Source: Streptomyces glomeratus (GTDB lineage Bacteria > Actinomycetota > Actinomycetes > Streptomycetales > Streptomycetaceae). From it: 64,000 nucleotides of DNA. Every line of letters begins with the position of its first letter. Position 1 is the stretch's first letter. The notes under the pieces are model-generated. The model ran no database searches. It worked only from the letters and a program-made list of their open reading frames with translations, and was not told where the DNA came from. The stretch covers positions 60,892 through 124,891 of the forward strand of contig NZ_JAKEEB010000020.1 in the NCBI RefSeq assembly GCF_021462825.1, given 5' to 3'. Made by a program: the position numbers and the translations under genes. Positions 33,790 through 44,413 of the stretch are shown piece by piece.

Positions 33790-34890
33790 ATGTCGAAGCT
33801 CGGCAACCTCGGCGCCCGGCTCCACCGAGGCGAGGTCGGTTACGACTTCGTCGGCAACCGCAAGATCTGGTACGGCATCTCGATCCTGATCACCATCGCG
33901 GCCATCCTGGGCCTGACGGTGCGTGGCCTGAACATGGGCATCGAGTTCCAGGGCGGAGCGATCTTCACCACCCCGAAGACCAGCGTCTCGGTGGCCCAGG
34001 CCGAGACGTACGCCCAGGACGCCTCCGGGCACGCCGCCGTCGTGCAGAAGCTCGGCACGGGCGGCCTGCGCATCCAGGTCGCGGGTATCGACACCGGCAA
34101 GTCCGACCAGATCAAGGACACGCTGGCCAAGGACCTGAACGTCGGCTCCGAGCAGATCAACGCCGACCTGGTCGGCCCCAGCTGGGGCGAGCAGATCGCC
34201 AGCAAGGCCTGGCAGGGTCTGGCGATCTTCATGGTGCTCGTGGTGATCTATCTGGCCATCGCCTTCGAGTGGCGCATGGCGCTCGCGGCCCTGGTCGCGC
34301 TGATCCACGACATCACCATCACGACCGGCATCTACGCCCTCGTCGGCTTCGAGGTGACGCCCGGTACGGTGATCGGTCTGCTGACGATCCTGGGTTACTC
34401 GCTCTACGACACGGTCGTCGTCTTCGACAGCCTCAAGGAGCAGACGAAGGACATCACCAAGCAGACCCGCTGGACCTACAGCGACATCGCCAACCGCTCG
34501 ATCAACGGCACTCTCGTCCGCTCCATCAACACCACCGTGGTGGCGCTGCTGCCGGTGGCGGGCCTGCTGTTCATCGGCGGCGGCTTCCTCGGCGCGGGCA
34601 CGCTCAACGACATTTCGCTGTCGCTGTTCGTCGGTCTCGCGGCCGGTGCGTACTCGTCGATCTTCATCGCCACGCCGCTCGTCGCCGACCTCAAGGAGCG
34701 CGAGCCGCAGATGAAGGCCCTCAGGAAGCGGGTCCTCGCCAAGCGCGCCCAGGCCGCCACCCAGGAGGACCTGGCCGAGACGCGGACGACCGACGAGCCC
34801 GAGGACGCCACGCCCGCGGTCGTCGGCCAGCGCAACCAGCCCGCGTCCCGTGGCCGCGGTCGCGGCCGACCCTCAGGAAAGCGTCGATGA
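33790..34890 (+). CDS. secF: protein translocase subunit SecF
   Basis: The 366-residue partner of SecD has an N-terminal helix, the periplasmic domain starting NMGIEFQGGAIF, and helices with GYSLYDTVVVFD, the SecF signature. The C-terminus is an extended polar tail ending RGRGRGRPSGKRR, Arg-rich and likely cytoplasmic. Its stop overlaps the ATG of apt (ATGA), so the salvage gene is coupled to the translocase genes, an arrangement conserved in actinomycetes. Confidence 0.97.
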   Translation: MSKLGNLGARLHRGEVGYDFVGNRKIWYGISILITIAAILGLTVRGLNMGIEFQGGAIFTTPKTSVSVAQAETYAQDASGHAAVVQKLGTGGLRIQVAGIDTGKSDQIKDTLAKDLNVGSEQINADLVGPSWGEQIASKAWQGLAIFMVLVVIYLAIAFEWRMALAALVALIHDITITTGIYALVGFEVTPGTVIGLLTILGYSLYDTVVVFDSLKEQTKDITKQTRWTYSDIANRSINGTLVRSINTTVVALLPVAGLLFIGGGFLGAGTLNDISLSLFVGLAAGAYSSIFIATPLVADLKEREPQMKALRKRVLAKRAQAATQEDLAETRTTDEPEDATPAVVGQRNQPASRGRGRGRPSGKRR

Positions 34891-35435
34891 CCGACACAAC
34901 CGACATAAAGGCGCTGCTGCTCAGCCGCATCCGCGATGTGCCGGACCACCCGGAGCCGGGCGTGATGTTCAAGGACATCACCCCGCTCCTCGCGGATCCG
35001 GGGGCCTTCACCGCGCTCACCGACGCACTGGCGGAGCTCGTCGTACGGCACGGCGCGACGAAGATCGTCGGGCTGGAGGCCCGCGGGTTCATCCTCGGCG
35101 CCCCGGTCGCCGTCCGTGCGGGCGTCGGCTTCATCCCCGTCCGCAAGGCGGGCAAGCTGCCCGGAGCCACCCTCCGCCAGGCCTACGACCTGGAGTACGG
35201 CTCCGCCGAGATCGAGGTGCACGCCGAGGACCTCTCCGCGGCCGACCGTGTGATGGTCGTCGACGACGTCCTCGCCACCGGAGGCACCGCCGAAGCCTCG
35301 CTCCGGCTGATCCGCCGGGCGGGCGCGGAGGTCGCCGGGGTGTCCGTGCTCATGGAGCTGGGCTTCCTGGGCGGCCGTGCCCGTCTGGAGCCGGCCCTCG
35401 CCGGTGCTCCCCTGGAGGCGCTCCTTCAGGTCTGA
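34887..35435 (+). CDS. apt: adenine phosphoribosyltransferase
   Basis: The 182-residue enzyme converts adenine and PRPP to AMP. The PRPP-binding motif VMVVDDVLATGGTAEA, the family segments PGVMFKDITPLL and GLEARGFILGAPVA, and the flexible loop GKLPG are present. Its location between secF and relA is typical; deletion studies in S. coelicolor relA regions have long noted apt as neighbour. A hairpin separates it from relA. Confidence 0.96.
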   Translation: MTDTTDIKALLLSRIRDVPDHPEPGVMFKDITPLLADPGAFTALTDALAELVVRHGATKIVGLEARGFILGAPVAVRAGVGFIPVRKAGKLPGATLRQAYDLEYGSAEIEVHAEDLSAADRVMVVDDVLATGGTAEASLRLIRRAGAEVAGVSVLMELGFLGGRARLEPALAGAPLEALLQV

Positions 35436-35520
35436 GAAAGGGCGCGGACAGCTCTGCGACAGCTCTGAGACCAGTGCGGGACACCCCGGCGCAAGGCCGC
35501 GGAAGGCCGCCGTACACCGC

Positions 35521-35553
35521 GAGGCGGGCCCGGAGGAATCCGGCGCCCGCCTC
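35521..35553 (+). terminator. hairpin between apt and relA
   Basis: GAGGCGGG (35521-35528) pairs with CCCGCCTC (35546-35553) and an inner CCGGA/TCCGG stem closes a GGAA tetraloop. It probably ends the secDF-apt transcript. Confidence 0.65.
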
Positions 35554-35672
35554 GTGCGTTCCCCTGGTAACGGGCCGTCCAGCGGCCTGAGGGCGAGCCC
35601 GGAGCCCGGGATCGCTACCATGGGGTCTCCGGAACCTGACCGGGGGACCCGGATCGCGCACGAGGAGCCCTC

Positions 35673-38189
<2,517 letters not shown>

Positions 38190-38219
38190 CCACGTCCCGG
38201 CAAGGGCCGCACGGTGGTA

Positions 38220-38269
38220 CACACGCACATCGCTCGGCTGGGAAACCCCAGCCGAGCGATGTGCGTGTG
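38220..38269 (+). terminator. 23-bp perfect terminator hairpin after relA
   Basis: The perfect stem 38220-38242 with 38247-38269 closes an AAAC loop 30 bases after the relA stop. It also lies just beyond the end of the opposing small membrane protein gene and may act in both directions. Confidence 0.85.
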
Positions 38270-38308
38270 CAGCTGCCTAATTGAGCAACGGCTTTCCCGT
38301 GGCGCGCT

Positions 38309-38494
38309 TCAGCGCGTTCGTCGAAGACGTACCGTATATTTGGCAGCCAAGAAAAGACCGGACCCGATGAGTAGGGCCCCCAAGGCGATAATCCATCCGG
38401 ATTTCCCCGGCTCCGTTGACAGATATCCCACGCCGGCCAGAGCCAGCAGGATACCCAGAATGAGGCCTGAGAAATTTGCCCAGAGAGGCTTCAT
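38309..38494 (-). CDS. 61-residue two-helix membrane protein
   Basis: The product MKPLWANFSG... has two hydrophobic helices (LILGILLALAGVGYL and IIALGALLIGSGLFLAA) separated by a short polar turn EPGKSG, and a basic end VRLRRTR. A strong GGAGGAG site precedes ATG 38494. It lies 27 bases downstream of the secreted-protein gene on the same strand, so the two may be co-transcribed. The codon use is less G/C-biased than in surrounding genes. No family recognised; a holin-like or immunity-like role is conceivable from architecture only. Confidence 0.7.
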   Translation of the reverse strand: MKPLWANFSGLILGILLALAGVGYLSTEPGKSGWIIALGALLIGSGLFLAAKYTVRLRRTR

Positions 38495-38521
38495 GTTTGA
38501 CTCTCCTCCGGTCAGTTCTCT

Positions 38522-39007
38522 TTACGGAGTGCTGAATATAGGCCACAGCCCCGGGTTGCTGGAGTTGGCATGGGCGGGAGTCTGCGGTCCATACTTGACT
38601 ACCGTATCAGTAAAGGTGATGGTACCGCTGGGGCCGCAGACGGGAAGCTTCTTGGCCAGGCAGGCCTGCAGTACAACCTTCCCCGTCAGGGTGTAGCCGG
38701 CCGCACTTCCGCTCGCATAGGGCTGGGTGAAGGCCATGTTGATTCCGAGAGCCTGACCCTGCACATTGTTGTGGCCGGACAGGGTTCCCGATGCGCTGAC
38801 AAGATTACCCTTGCCATCGCGTACGGTGGTGACGACAAAGTCGATTTCTCCGGTGCGGGTGGACTTGTAGCCACCCCCGGGATAGAACCTGTAAACCTGG
38901 CTGGACGTCGTGTTTGCGGCGTATGCAGCCGGAGCCGTGAGGGCGACTCCAGCGGTGGCGGTCACGGCGGCCAGTGCGGCGGCAGTTATACCCCTGCGGA
39001 TATGCAT
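38522..39007 (-). CDS. secreted protein of unknown function
   Basis: The 161-residue product begins with a Sec signal peptide: MHIRRG, a hydrophobic Ala-rich core and a probable cut after APAAYA before ANTTS. The mature part of about 130 residues is beta-rich (VYRFYPGGGYKST, EIDFVVTTV, TITFTDTVV) and has two cysteines (VLQACLAKKLPVCGP) that could form a disulfide. ATG 39007 is preceded by GGGGAA. It and the following small membrane gene form an A+T-richer insert between relA and the DUF349 gene. Function unknown. Confidence 0.78.
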   Translation of the reverse strand: MHIRRGITAAALAAVTATAGVALTAPAAYAANTTSSQVYRFYPGGGYKSTRTGEIDFVVTTVRDGKGNLVSASGTLSGHNNVQGQALGINMAFTQPYASGSAAGYTLTGKVVLQACLAKKLPVCGPSGTITFTDTVVKYGPQTPAHANSSNPGLWPIFSTP

Positions 39008-39345
39008 GTTCCCCGATTCCTTTATCAAGCCGAACCTGATGGTCGATGCTGTTCGGCGCGGCCTGGTCAAAGCCGCTGCACCGACACTAAAGGTCGAGTT
39101 GCTTCTCGGGCAACCTCGCTATACCTCAATTACTGCTCAAATTGCCCGGCATCGCGGCGGAAATTTATCGGAATGTACCGATTCAGCAAACCACGACGGA
39201 TGGGCCCCGTGACGAGCCTCACGATCTTGAATGAGCATTTTGCCGACCGGTCGAATTCGGGCGTCGCGCGCCACCCTGCATGCATGCAAACTGGCCCCGA
39301 TCCGGACGGATCGGGGCCAGAACCCACAACATTTTCAGTGAACTG
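39008..39345. other. A+T-richer intergenic region
   Basis: The 338-base gap upstream of the secreted-protein gene is visibly poorer in G/C than its surroundings: bases 39121-39180 contain 29 G or C of 60. It holds a terminator for the DUF349 gene at its right end and must contain the promoter of the secreted-protein gene. No other gene was found. Confidence 0.5.
39291..39320 (-). terminator. terminator after DUF349 gene
   Basis: A perfect 13-bp stem (39291-39303 with 39308-39320) closes GGAC, 26 bases beyond the stop codon of the minus-strand gene. Confidence 0.8.
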
Positions 39346-40575
39346 CTAGCCGCCGAACTCCTGCAGGCCCTTCAGAGCCTGGTCCAGAAGCGCCTGACGG
39401 CCCTCCAGTTCGCGCTCGAGCTTGTCGGCCTTGGCGTTGTTGCCCTGGCCGCGCGCCTGCTCGATCTGGCCCCTCAGCTTGTCCACGGCGGCCTGCAGCT
39501 GACCGGTCAGACCCTCGGCACGCGCGCGTGCCTCCGGGTTCGTGCGGCGCCACTCGGCCTCCTCGGCCTCCTGGATGGCCCGCTCGACCGAGTGCATCCG
39601 GCCCTCCACCCGCGCCCGGGCGTCCCGCGGCACATGGCCGATGGCCTCCCAGCGCTCGTTGATCGAGCGGAAGGCGCCGCGGGCCCCCCTCAGGTCCGTG
39701 ATCGGCAGCAGTTTCTCCGCCTCCTCGGCCAGCTCCTCCTTGAGCTTGAGGTTCTCGGCCTGCTCGGCGTCGCGTTCGGCGAAGACCGAGCTGCGAGCGG
39801 CGAAGAACACGTCCTGAGCGCCGCGGAAGCGGTTCCACAGATCGTCCTCGTGCTCGCGCTGGGCGCGGCCCGCCGCCTTCCACTCGGCCATCAGCTCGCG
39901 GTAGCGCGCTGCCGTCGGGCCCCACTCCGTCGAGCCCGACAGCGCCTCGGCCTCCTCGACCAGCCTCTCCTTGGTCTTGCGGGCCTCCTCGCGCTGCGCG
40001 TCCAGCTGCGCGAAGTGCGCCTTGCGCCGCTTGGAGAACGCCGAGCGGGCGTGCGAGAAGCGGTGCCACAGCTCGTCGTCCGACTTCCGGTCGAGCCGAG
40101 GCAGCCCCTTCCAGGTGTCCACCAGCGCCCGCAGCCGCTCACCGGCGGCCCGCCACTGGTCGGACTGGGCCAGCTGCTCGGCCTCCGTGACCAGGTCCTC
40201 CTTGGCCTTGCGGGCCTCGTCGGACTGCTTGGCCCGCTGCTGCTTGCGCTCCTCGCGACGCGCCTCCACGGTCTCCACGAGCTTGTCCAGCCGCGCCCGA
40301 AGTGCGTCCAGGTCGCCGACCGCGTGGTGCGCGTCCACCTGCTCGCGCAGGTGACCGATCGCGGTCTGGGCGTCCTTCGCCGACAGGTCGGTGGTCTGCA
40401 CTCGCTTCTCGAGGAGGCCGATCTCGACAACCAGGCCCTCGTACTTGCGCTCGAAGTAGGCAAGCGCCTCCTCGGGGGAGCCTGCTGCCCAGGATCCGAC
40501 AACCTGCTCGCCGTCGGCCGTACGCACGTACACGGTCCCCGTCTCGTCGACGCGGCCCCACGGGTCGCTGCTCAC
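39346..40575 (-). CDS. DUF349 helical-repeat protein
   Basis: The 409-residue protein consists of repeated charged helical segments containing the DUF349 pattern W-x-x-G-R around WRAAGERL, WGPTAARYRELMAEWKAAGR and W-x2-I-x-H-V-P-R (WEAIGHVPRDARARVEGRM), with a coiled-coil C-terminus. Family function is not established. GTG 40575 follows GGAGGAGG. No signal peptide or membrane helix; a soluble scaffold-like protein is expected. It is upstream of nothing on its strand except the low-GC insert. Confidence 0.9.
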   Translation of the reverse strand: MSSDPWGRVDETGTVYVRTADGEQVVGSWAAGSPEEALAYFERKYEGLVVEIGLLEKRVQTTDLSAKDAQTAIGHLREQVDAHHAVGDLDALRARLDKLVETVEARREERKQQRAKQSDEARKAKEDLVTEAEQLAQSDQWRAAGERLRALVDTWKGLPRLDRKSDDELWHRFSHARSAFSKRRKAHFAQLDAQREEARKTKERLVEEAEALSGSTEWGPTAARYRELMAEWKAAGRAQREHEDDLWNRFRGAQDVFFAARSSVFAERDAEQAENLKLKEELAEEAEKLLPITDLRGARGAFRSINERWEAIGHVPRDARARVEGRMHSVERAIQEAEEAEWRRTNPEARARAEGLTGQLQAAVDKLRGQIEQARGQGNNAKADKLERELEGRQALLDQALKGLQEFGG

Positions 40576-40730
40576 AGCGCCTCCTCCACATGATGCCTGC
40601 GGGGGCCTCTAACACCCCCGGGCATCGTCCACAGTTTCGTCACGGCCAACATAGGCGACCAGCGGGTTGCCTGTCCGCATCCAGCGCGACCGAAATTCCG
40701 CAGCCGGCCGTCTCGGACATCAGGGCAGGG

Positions 40731-41579
40731 TCAGGACTTCGTCACCGTCGCCTTGTCGATCACCACGGTCGCGTTCGGCGCGGTGTTTTCCGTGGCCGGG
40801 TCCGCCGGTTGGGCGCCGGCGGCGGCGATCTTCTTCAGTACCTTCATGCCCGCATCGGAGACAGTGCCGAACGGCGTGTAGTCCGGCGGCAACGGGCTGT
40901 CCTGGTAGACCAGGAAGAACTGGCTGCTGCCGCTGTTGCGCCCCTGCTGGGTCTGCGGGTTGTACTGGTTGGCCATCGCCACGGTGCCCGCCGGGTACAC
41001 GTTGCCCTTGAGGATCTTGTCCTTCAGATTCTCGTCGGGGATCGTGTAGCCGGGCCCGCCCCTGCCGGTGCCCGTCGGGTCGCCGCACTGGAGCACGTAG
41101 ATCCCGCCCGTGACCAGGCGGTGGCACTTCGTGTGATCGAAGAAGCCCTCGCCCGCCAGGAAGTTGAACGAGTTCACCGTGTGCGGGGCCGCCGCCGTCT
41201 TCAGGTCGATGTCGATGTCGCCGCACGTCGTGGCCAGCTTCATCGTGTACTTCGCCGACGTGTCGATCGTCATCGACGGCTCCTTCTTCCAGCTCAGCTT
41301 CTTCACCGAGCCGGCCGCCGGCTTCGCGCACGGGTCCGGGGCCTTGCCGGACGGCGTGGCGCCGGGCGTGGTGTCGGAGGCGGTGTTCTTGTGGTCGCCG
41401 CCGTTCTTCAGTACTCCGGTCGTGTAGAGCGTGACGCCGCCGATCACCATCACGCCCAGTACCGACGCGGTCACGGAGGTGCGCACGCGGGACTTGCGGC
41501 GTGCCTGGGTGCGTCGCTGCTGCTGCCGCAAGAACTTCTCCCGGGCGAGCTGACGCCGCCGCTGCTCCTGGCTGACCAC
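40731..41579 (-). CDS. membrane-anchored cyclophilin-type peptidyl-prolyl isomerase
   Basis: The 282-residue protein has a basic, Gln/Arg-rich cytoplasmic start, one membrane helix at about residues 33-53 (SVTASVLGVMVIGGVTLYT), a Ser/Thr/Pro linker, and an extracytoplasmic cyclophilin domain from about residue 95 (YTMKLATTCGDIDIDL, NSFNFLAGEGFFDHTKCHRL, SSQFFLVYQD). It should speed proline isomerisation in exported proteins. GTG 41579 follows GAGGAGAG. Some cyclophilin active-site positions differ (CHRLVTGGIYVLQCG), so activity is probable but not certain. Confidence 0.92.
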   Translation of the reverse strand: MVSQEQRRRQLAREKFLRQQQRRTQARRKSRVRTSVTASVLGVMVIGGVTLYTTGVLKNGGDHKNTASDTTPGATPSGKAPDPCAKPAAGSVKKLSWKKEPSMTIDTSAKYTMKLATTCGDIDIDLKTAAAPHTVNSFNFLAGEGFFDHTKCHRLVTGGIYVLQCGDPTGTGRGGPGYTIPDENLKDKILKGNVYPAGTVAMANQYNPQTQQGRNSGSSQFFLVYQDSPLPPDYTPFGTVSDAGMKVLKKIAAAGAQPADPATENTAPNATVVIDKATVTKS

Positions 41580-41747
41580 CGGGTTCTCTCCTCATGCGTG
41601 TCGTGTCGACCGGTACGCGTGCGTCCTTGTGTGCCGACCGCTGCGTTTAGCCCCGTACCGTATATGGGTTCGCTGAGGAAACGGCAGCGCCGGTAGGCTC
41701 TGGACCACAGCTTGTGGCCACCCGTATCGACACAACGAAGGACGATC

Positions 41748-42458
41748 GTGCTCATTGCCGGGTTCCCCGCCGGGGCCTGGGGGACGAACTGTTATCTCGT
41801 CGCCCCCGCCGCCGGTGAGGAGTGCGTGATCATCGACCCCGGCCACCAGGCCGCCGCAGGCGTCGAGGAAGCACTCGAGAAGCATCGGCTCAAGCCCGTC
41901 GCCGTCGTCCTCACCCACGGCCACATCGATCACGTGGCCTCGGTCGTCCCGGTCTGCGGCGCACACGACGTGCCCGCCTGGATCCACCCCGAGGACCGGT
42001 ACATGATGAGCGACCCGGAGAAGGCGCTCGGACGGTCCATCGGGATGCCGCTGATGGGTGAGCTGACCGTCGGCGAGCCCGGCGACGTCAAGGAGCTGAC
42101 CGACGGTGCGAGGCTCGAACTGGCCGGTCTGGAGCTGTCCGTCGCGCACGCGCCCGGCCATACCAAGGGGTCGGTGACCTTCGGCATGCCCGAGGCGGCG
42201 GACATCCCGCCGATCCTCTTCTCGGGCGACCTGCTGTTCGCCGGCTCCATCGGACGCACCGACCTGCCCGGCGGTGACATGGCCGAGATGCTCGACTCGC
42301 TGGCCCGCGTGTGCCTGCCGCTCGAGGACTCGACCGTGGTGCTGTCCGGCCACGGCCCCCAGACGACCATCGGCCGGGAGCGCGCCACCAACCCGTATCT
42401 GCGGCAGGTGGCCGCCGGCCTGGGAGCGGATGTGGACGCTCCCCGACGAGGAATGTGA
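41748..42458 (+). CDS. MBL-fold metallo-hydrolase (glyoxalase II-like)
   Basis: The 236-residue protein shows the metallo-beta-lactamase fold metal ligands LTHGHIDH, a further His in HAPGHTKGS and SGDLLF, and HGPQTTIGRE at the end, as in glyoxalase II-related thioester hydrolases. Its substrate is unknown. GTG 41748 was used; it precedes hisS by 10 bases and the two appear to form one transcript, an order also seen in other actinomycetes. Confidence 0.92.
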   Translation: MLIAGFPAGAWGTNCYLVAPAAGEECVIIDPGHQAAAGVEEALEKHRLKPVAVVLTHGHIDHVASVVPVCGAHDVPAWIHPEDRYMMSDPEKALGRSIGMPLMGELTVGEPGDVKELTDGARLELAGLELSVAHAPGHTKGSVTFGMPEAADIPPILFSGDLLFAGSIGRTDLPGGDMAEMLDSLARVCLPLEDSTVVLSGHGPQTTIGRERATNPYLRQVAAGLGADVDAPRRGM

Positions 42459-42468
42459 CGAGACCTCC

Positions 42469-43731
42469 GTGAGCACCTTCAAGGCCCCCAAGGGCACGTA
42501 CGACCTGATCCCGCCGGACTCCGCCAAGTACCTCGCGGTGCGCGAGGCGATCGCGGCCCCGCTGCGCAACTCCGGCTACGGCTATGTCGAGACCCCCGGC
42601 TTCGAGAACGTGGAGCTGTTCGCGCGCGGCGTCGGCGAGTCCACGGACATCGTGACGAAGGAGATGTACGCCTTCGAGACCAAGGGCGGCGACAGGCTCG
42701 CCCTGCGTCCCGAGGGCACGGCCTCCGTGCTGCGCGCAGCCCTGGAGGCCAACCTGCACAAGACCGGCAACCTGCCGGTCAAGCTCTGGTACTCGGGCTC
42801 GTACTACCGCTACGAGCGCCCGCAGAAGGGCCGCTACCGCCACTTCTCGCAGGTGGGCGCCGAGGCGATCGGCGCCGAGGACCCGGCCCTGGACGCCGAG
42901 CTGATCATCCTGGCCGACCAGGCCTACCGCTCGCTCGGCCTGCGCGACTTCCGCATCCTGCTCAACAGTCTGGGCGACAAGGAGTGCCGCCCGGTCTACC
43001 GCGCCGCGCTCCAGGACTTCCTGCGCAACCTGGACCTGGACGAGGACACGCGCCGGCGCGTCGACATCAACCCGCTGCGGGTGCTCGACGACAAGCGCGA
43101 GTCGGTCCAGAAGCAGCTGACGGGTGCCCCGCTGCTGCGCGACTACCTGTGCGACGCGTGCAAGGCCTACCACGAGGAGGTCCGCGAGCTGATCACGGCG
43201 GCGGGCGTGTCCTTCGAGGACGACCCGAAGCTGGTGCGCGGCCTGGACTACTACACCCGGACCACCTTCGAGTTCGTCCACGACGGTCTGGGCTCCCAGT
43301 CCGCGGTGGGCGGCGGCGGACGCTACGACGGCCTCTCGGAGATGATCGGCGGCCCCGCGCTGCCGTCCGTGGGCTGGGCGCTGGGCGTCGACCGCACGGT
43401 GCTCGCGCTGGAGGCCGAGGGCATCGAGCTCCAACTGCCCGCGTCCACCAGTGTGTTCGCGGTGCCGCTGGGCGAGGAGGCCCGCCGGATCCTGTTCGGC
43501 AAGATCATGGAACTGCGCAAGCTCGGTGTCGCGGCGGACTTCGCGTACGGCGGCAAGGGCCTGAAGGGCGCGATGAAGAACGCCAACCGCAGCGGCGCCC
43601 GCTACACGATCGTCGCCGGCGAACGCGACCTCGCCGAGGGCGTCGTCCAGCTCAAGGACATGGAGTCCGGGGAGCAGACGGCGGTCGGCGTGAACGAGAT
43701 CGTGGCGGAGCTGGAGTCCCGGCTGGGCTGA
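42469..43731 (+). CDS. hisS: histidyl-tRNA synthetase
   Basis: The 420-residue class II synthetase charges tRNA-His. Motif 2 is YRYERPQKGRYRHFSQ, the histidine-specific loops are VRGLDYYTRTTFEF and the glycine-rich GGGGRYDGL is motif-3-proximal, followed by the anticodon-binding domain. GTG 42469 gives the family N-terminus STFKAPKGTYD. A hairpin terminator follows. Confidence 0.98.
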   Translation: MSTFKAPKGTYDLIPPDSAKYLAVREAIAAPLRNSGYGYVETPGFENVELFARGVGESTDIVTKEMYAFETKGGDRLALRPEGTASVLRAALEANLHKTGNLPVKLWYSGSYYRYERPQKGRYRHFSQVGAEAIGAEDPALDAELIILADQAYRSLGLRDFRILLNSLGDKECRPVYRAALQDFLRNLDLDEDTRRRVDINPLRVLDDKRESVQKQLTGAPLLRDYLCDACKAYHEEVRELITAAGVSFEDDPKLVRGLDYYTRTTFEFVHDGLGSQSAVGGGGRYDGLSEMIGGPALPSVGWALGVDRTVLALEAEGIELQLPASTSVFAVPLGEEARRILFGKIMELRKLGVAADFAYGGKGLKGAMKNANRSGARYTIVAGERDLAEGVVQLKDMESGEQTAVGVNEIVAELESRLG

Positions 43732-43752
43732 CCGGGTACGACCGGCACGCAA

Positions 43753-43781
43753 GGGCCCCTGGCACACGATGCCAGGGGCCC
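43753..43781. terminator. terminator between hisS and response regulator gene
   Basis: A perfect 12-bp stem (43753-43764 with 43770-43781) closes CACGA between two convergent genes and may serve both. Confidence 0.8.
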
Positions 43782-43786
43782 CGTCG

Positions 43787-44413
43787 TCATCGGTCGAGCA
43801 GCCCGTGCCGCATCGCGCTGGTCACCGCCGCCGTTCTGTCGTCCACCCCGAGCTTGGCGAAGATCCGCAACAGATGGGTCTTCACCGTCGACTCCCCGAT
43901 GAACAACCGTCGCCCGATCTCGGCGTTGGTGCAGCCCTCGGCCACCAGGCGCAGGACCGCCGTCTCCCGGTCCGACAGGCGCGGGCGCTCCGGCCTGGTG
44001 CGGAGCCGGTCGACCAGGCGGGCCGCCACCGAGGGGGCCAGCACCGTCTCGCTCCGTGCCGCCGCCCGTACCGCGTCGGCCAGTTCGGCGCGCGGCAGGT
44101 CCTTGAGCAGATAGCCCGCCGCCCCGGCCTCCACCGCCCGCAGGATGTCCCGGTCCGTCTCGTACGTGGTCAGGACGACAACCCGGCACGGCAGCCCCGC
44201 CTCCGTCATCCGCGCGATGGAGTCGACGCCCCCGCCGCCCGGCATCCGCAGATCCATCAGCACGATGTCCGGCCGGAGCTCGGCAGCCAGGGCCTCGGCC
44301 CGCGGCCCGCTCGCCGCGTCGGCGACGACCTCCAGGTCGGGCTCCGCGTTCAGCATCGCGCGCAGCCCCTCTCGTACGACGGGGTGGTCGTCGGCGAGGA
44401 CGATCCGGATCAC
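43787..44413 (-). CDS. NarL/LuxR-family response regulator
   Basis: The 208-residue regulator has a receiver domain with D9-D10 acidic pocket (LADDHPVV), phospho-acceptor D54 (LMDLRMPG) and K104 (YLLKD), and a C-terminal LuxR-type helix-turn-helix (LSDRETAVLRLVAEG, NAEIGRRLFIGESTVKTH). It should be phosphorylated by the kinase encoded immediately upstream, with which it overlaps four bases (GTGA). The likely targets are its own operon and the divergent intergenic region at 47.3-47.45 kb, where inverted repeats are present. Confidence 0.95.
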   Translation of the reverse strand: MIRIVLADDHPVVREGLRAMLNAEPDLEVVADAASGPRAEALAAELRPDIVLMDLRMPGGGGVDSIARMTEAGLPCRVVVLTTYETDRDILRAVEAGAAGYLLKDLPRAELADAVRAAARSETVLAPSVAARLVDRLRTRPERPRLSDRETAVLRLVAEGCTNAEIGRRLFIGESTVKTHLLRIFAKLGVDDRTAAVTSAMRHGLLDR

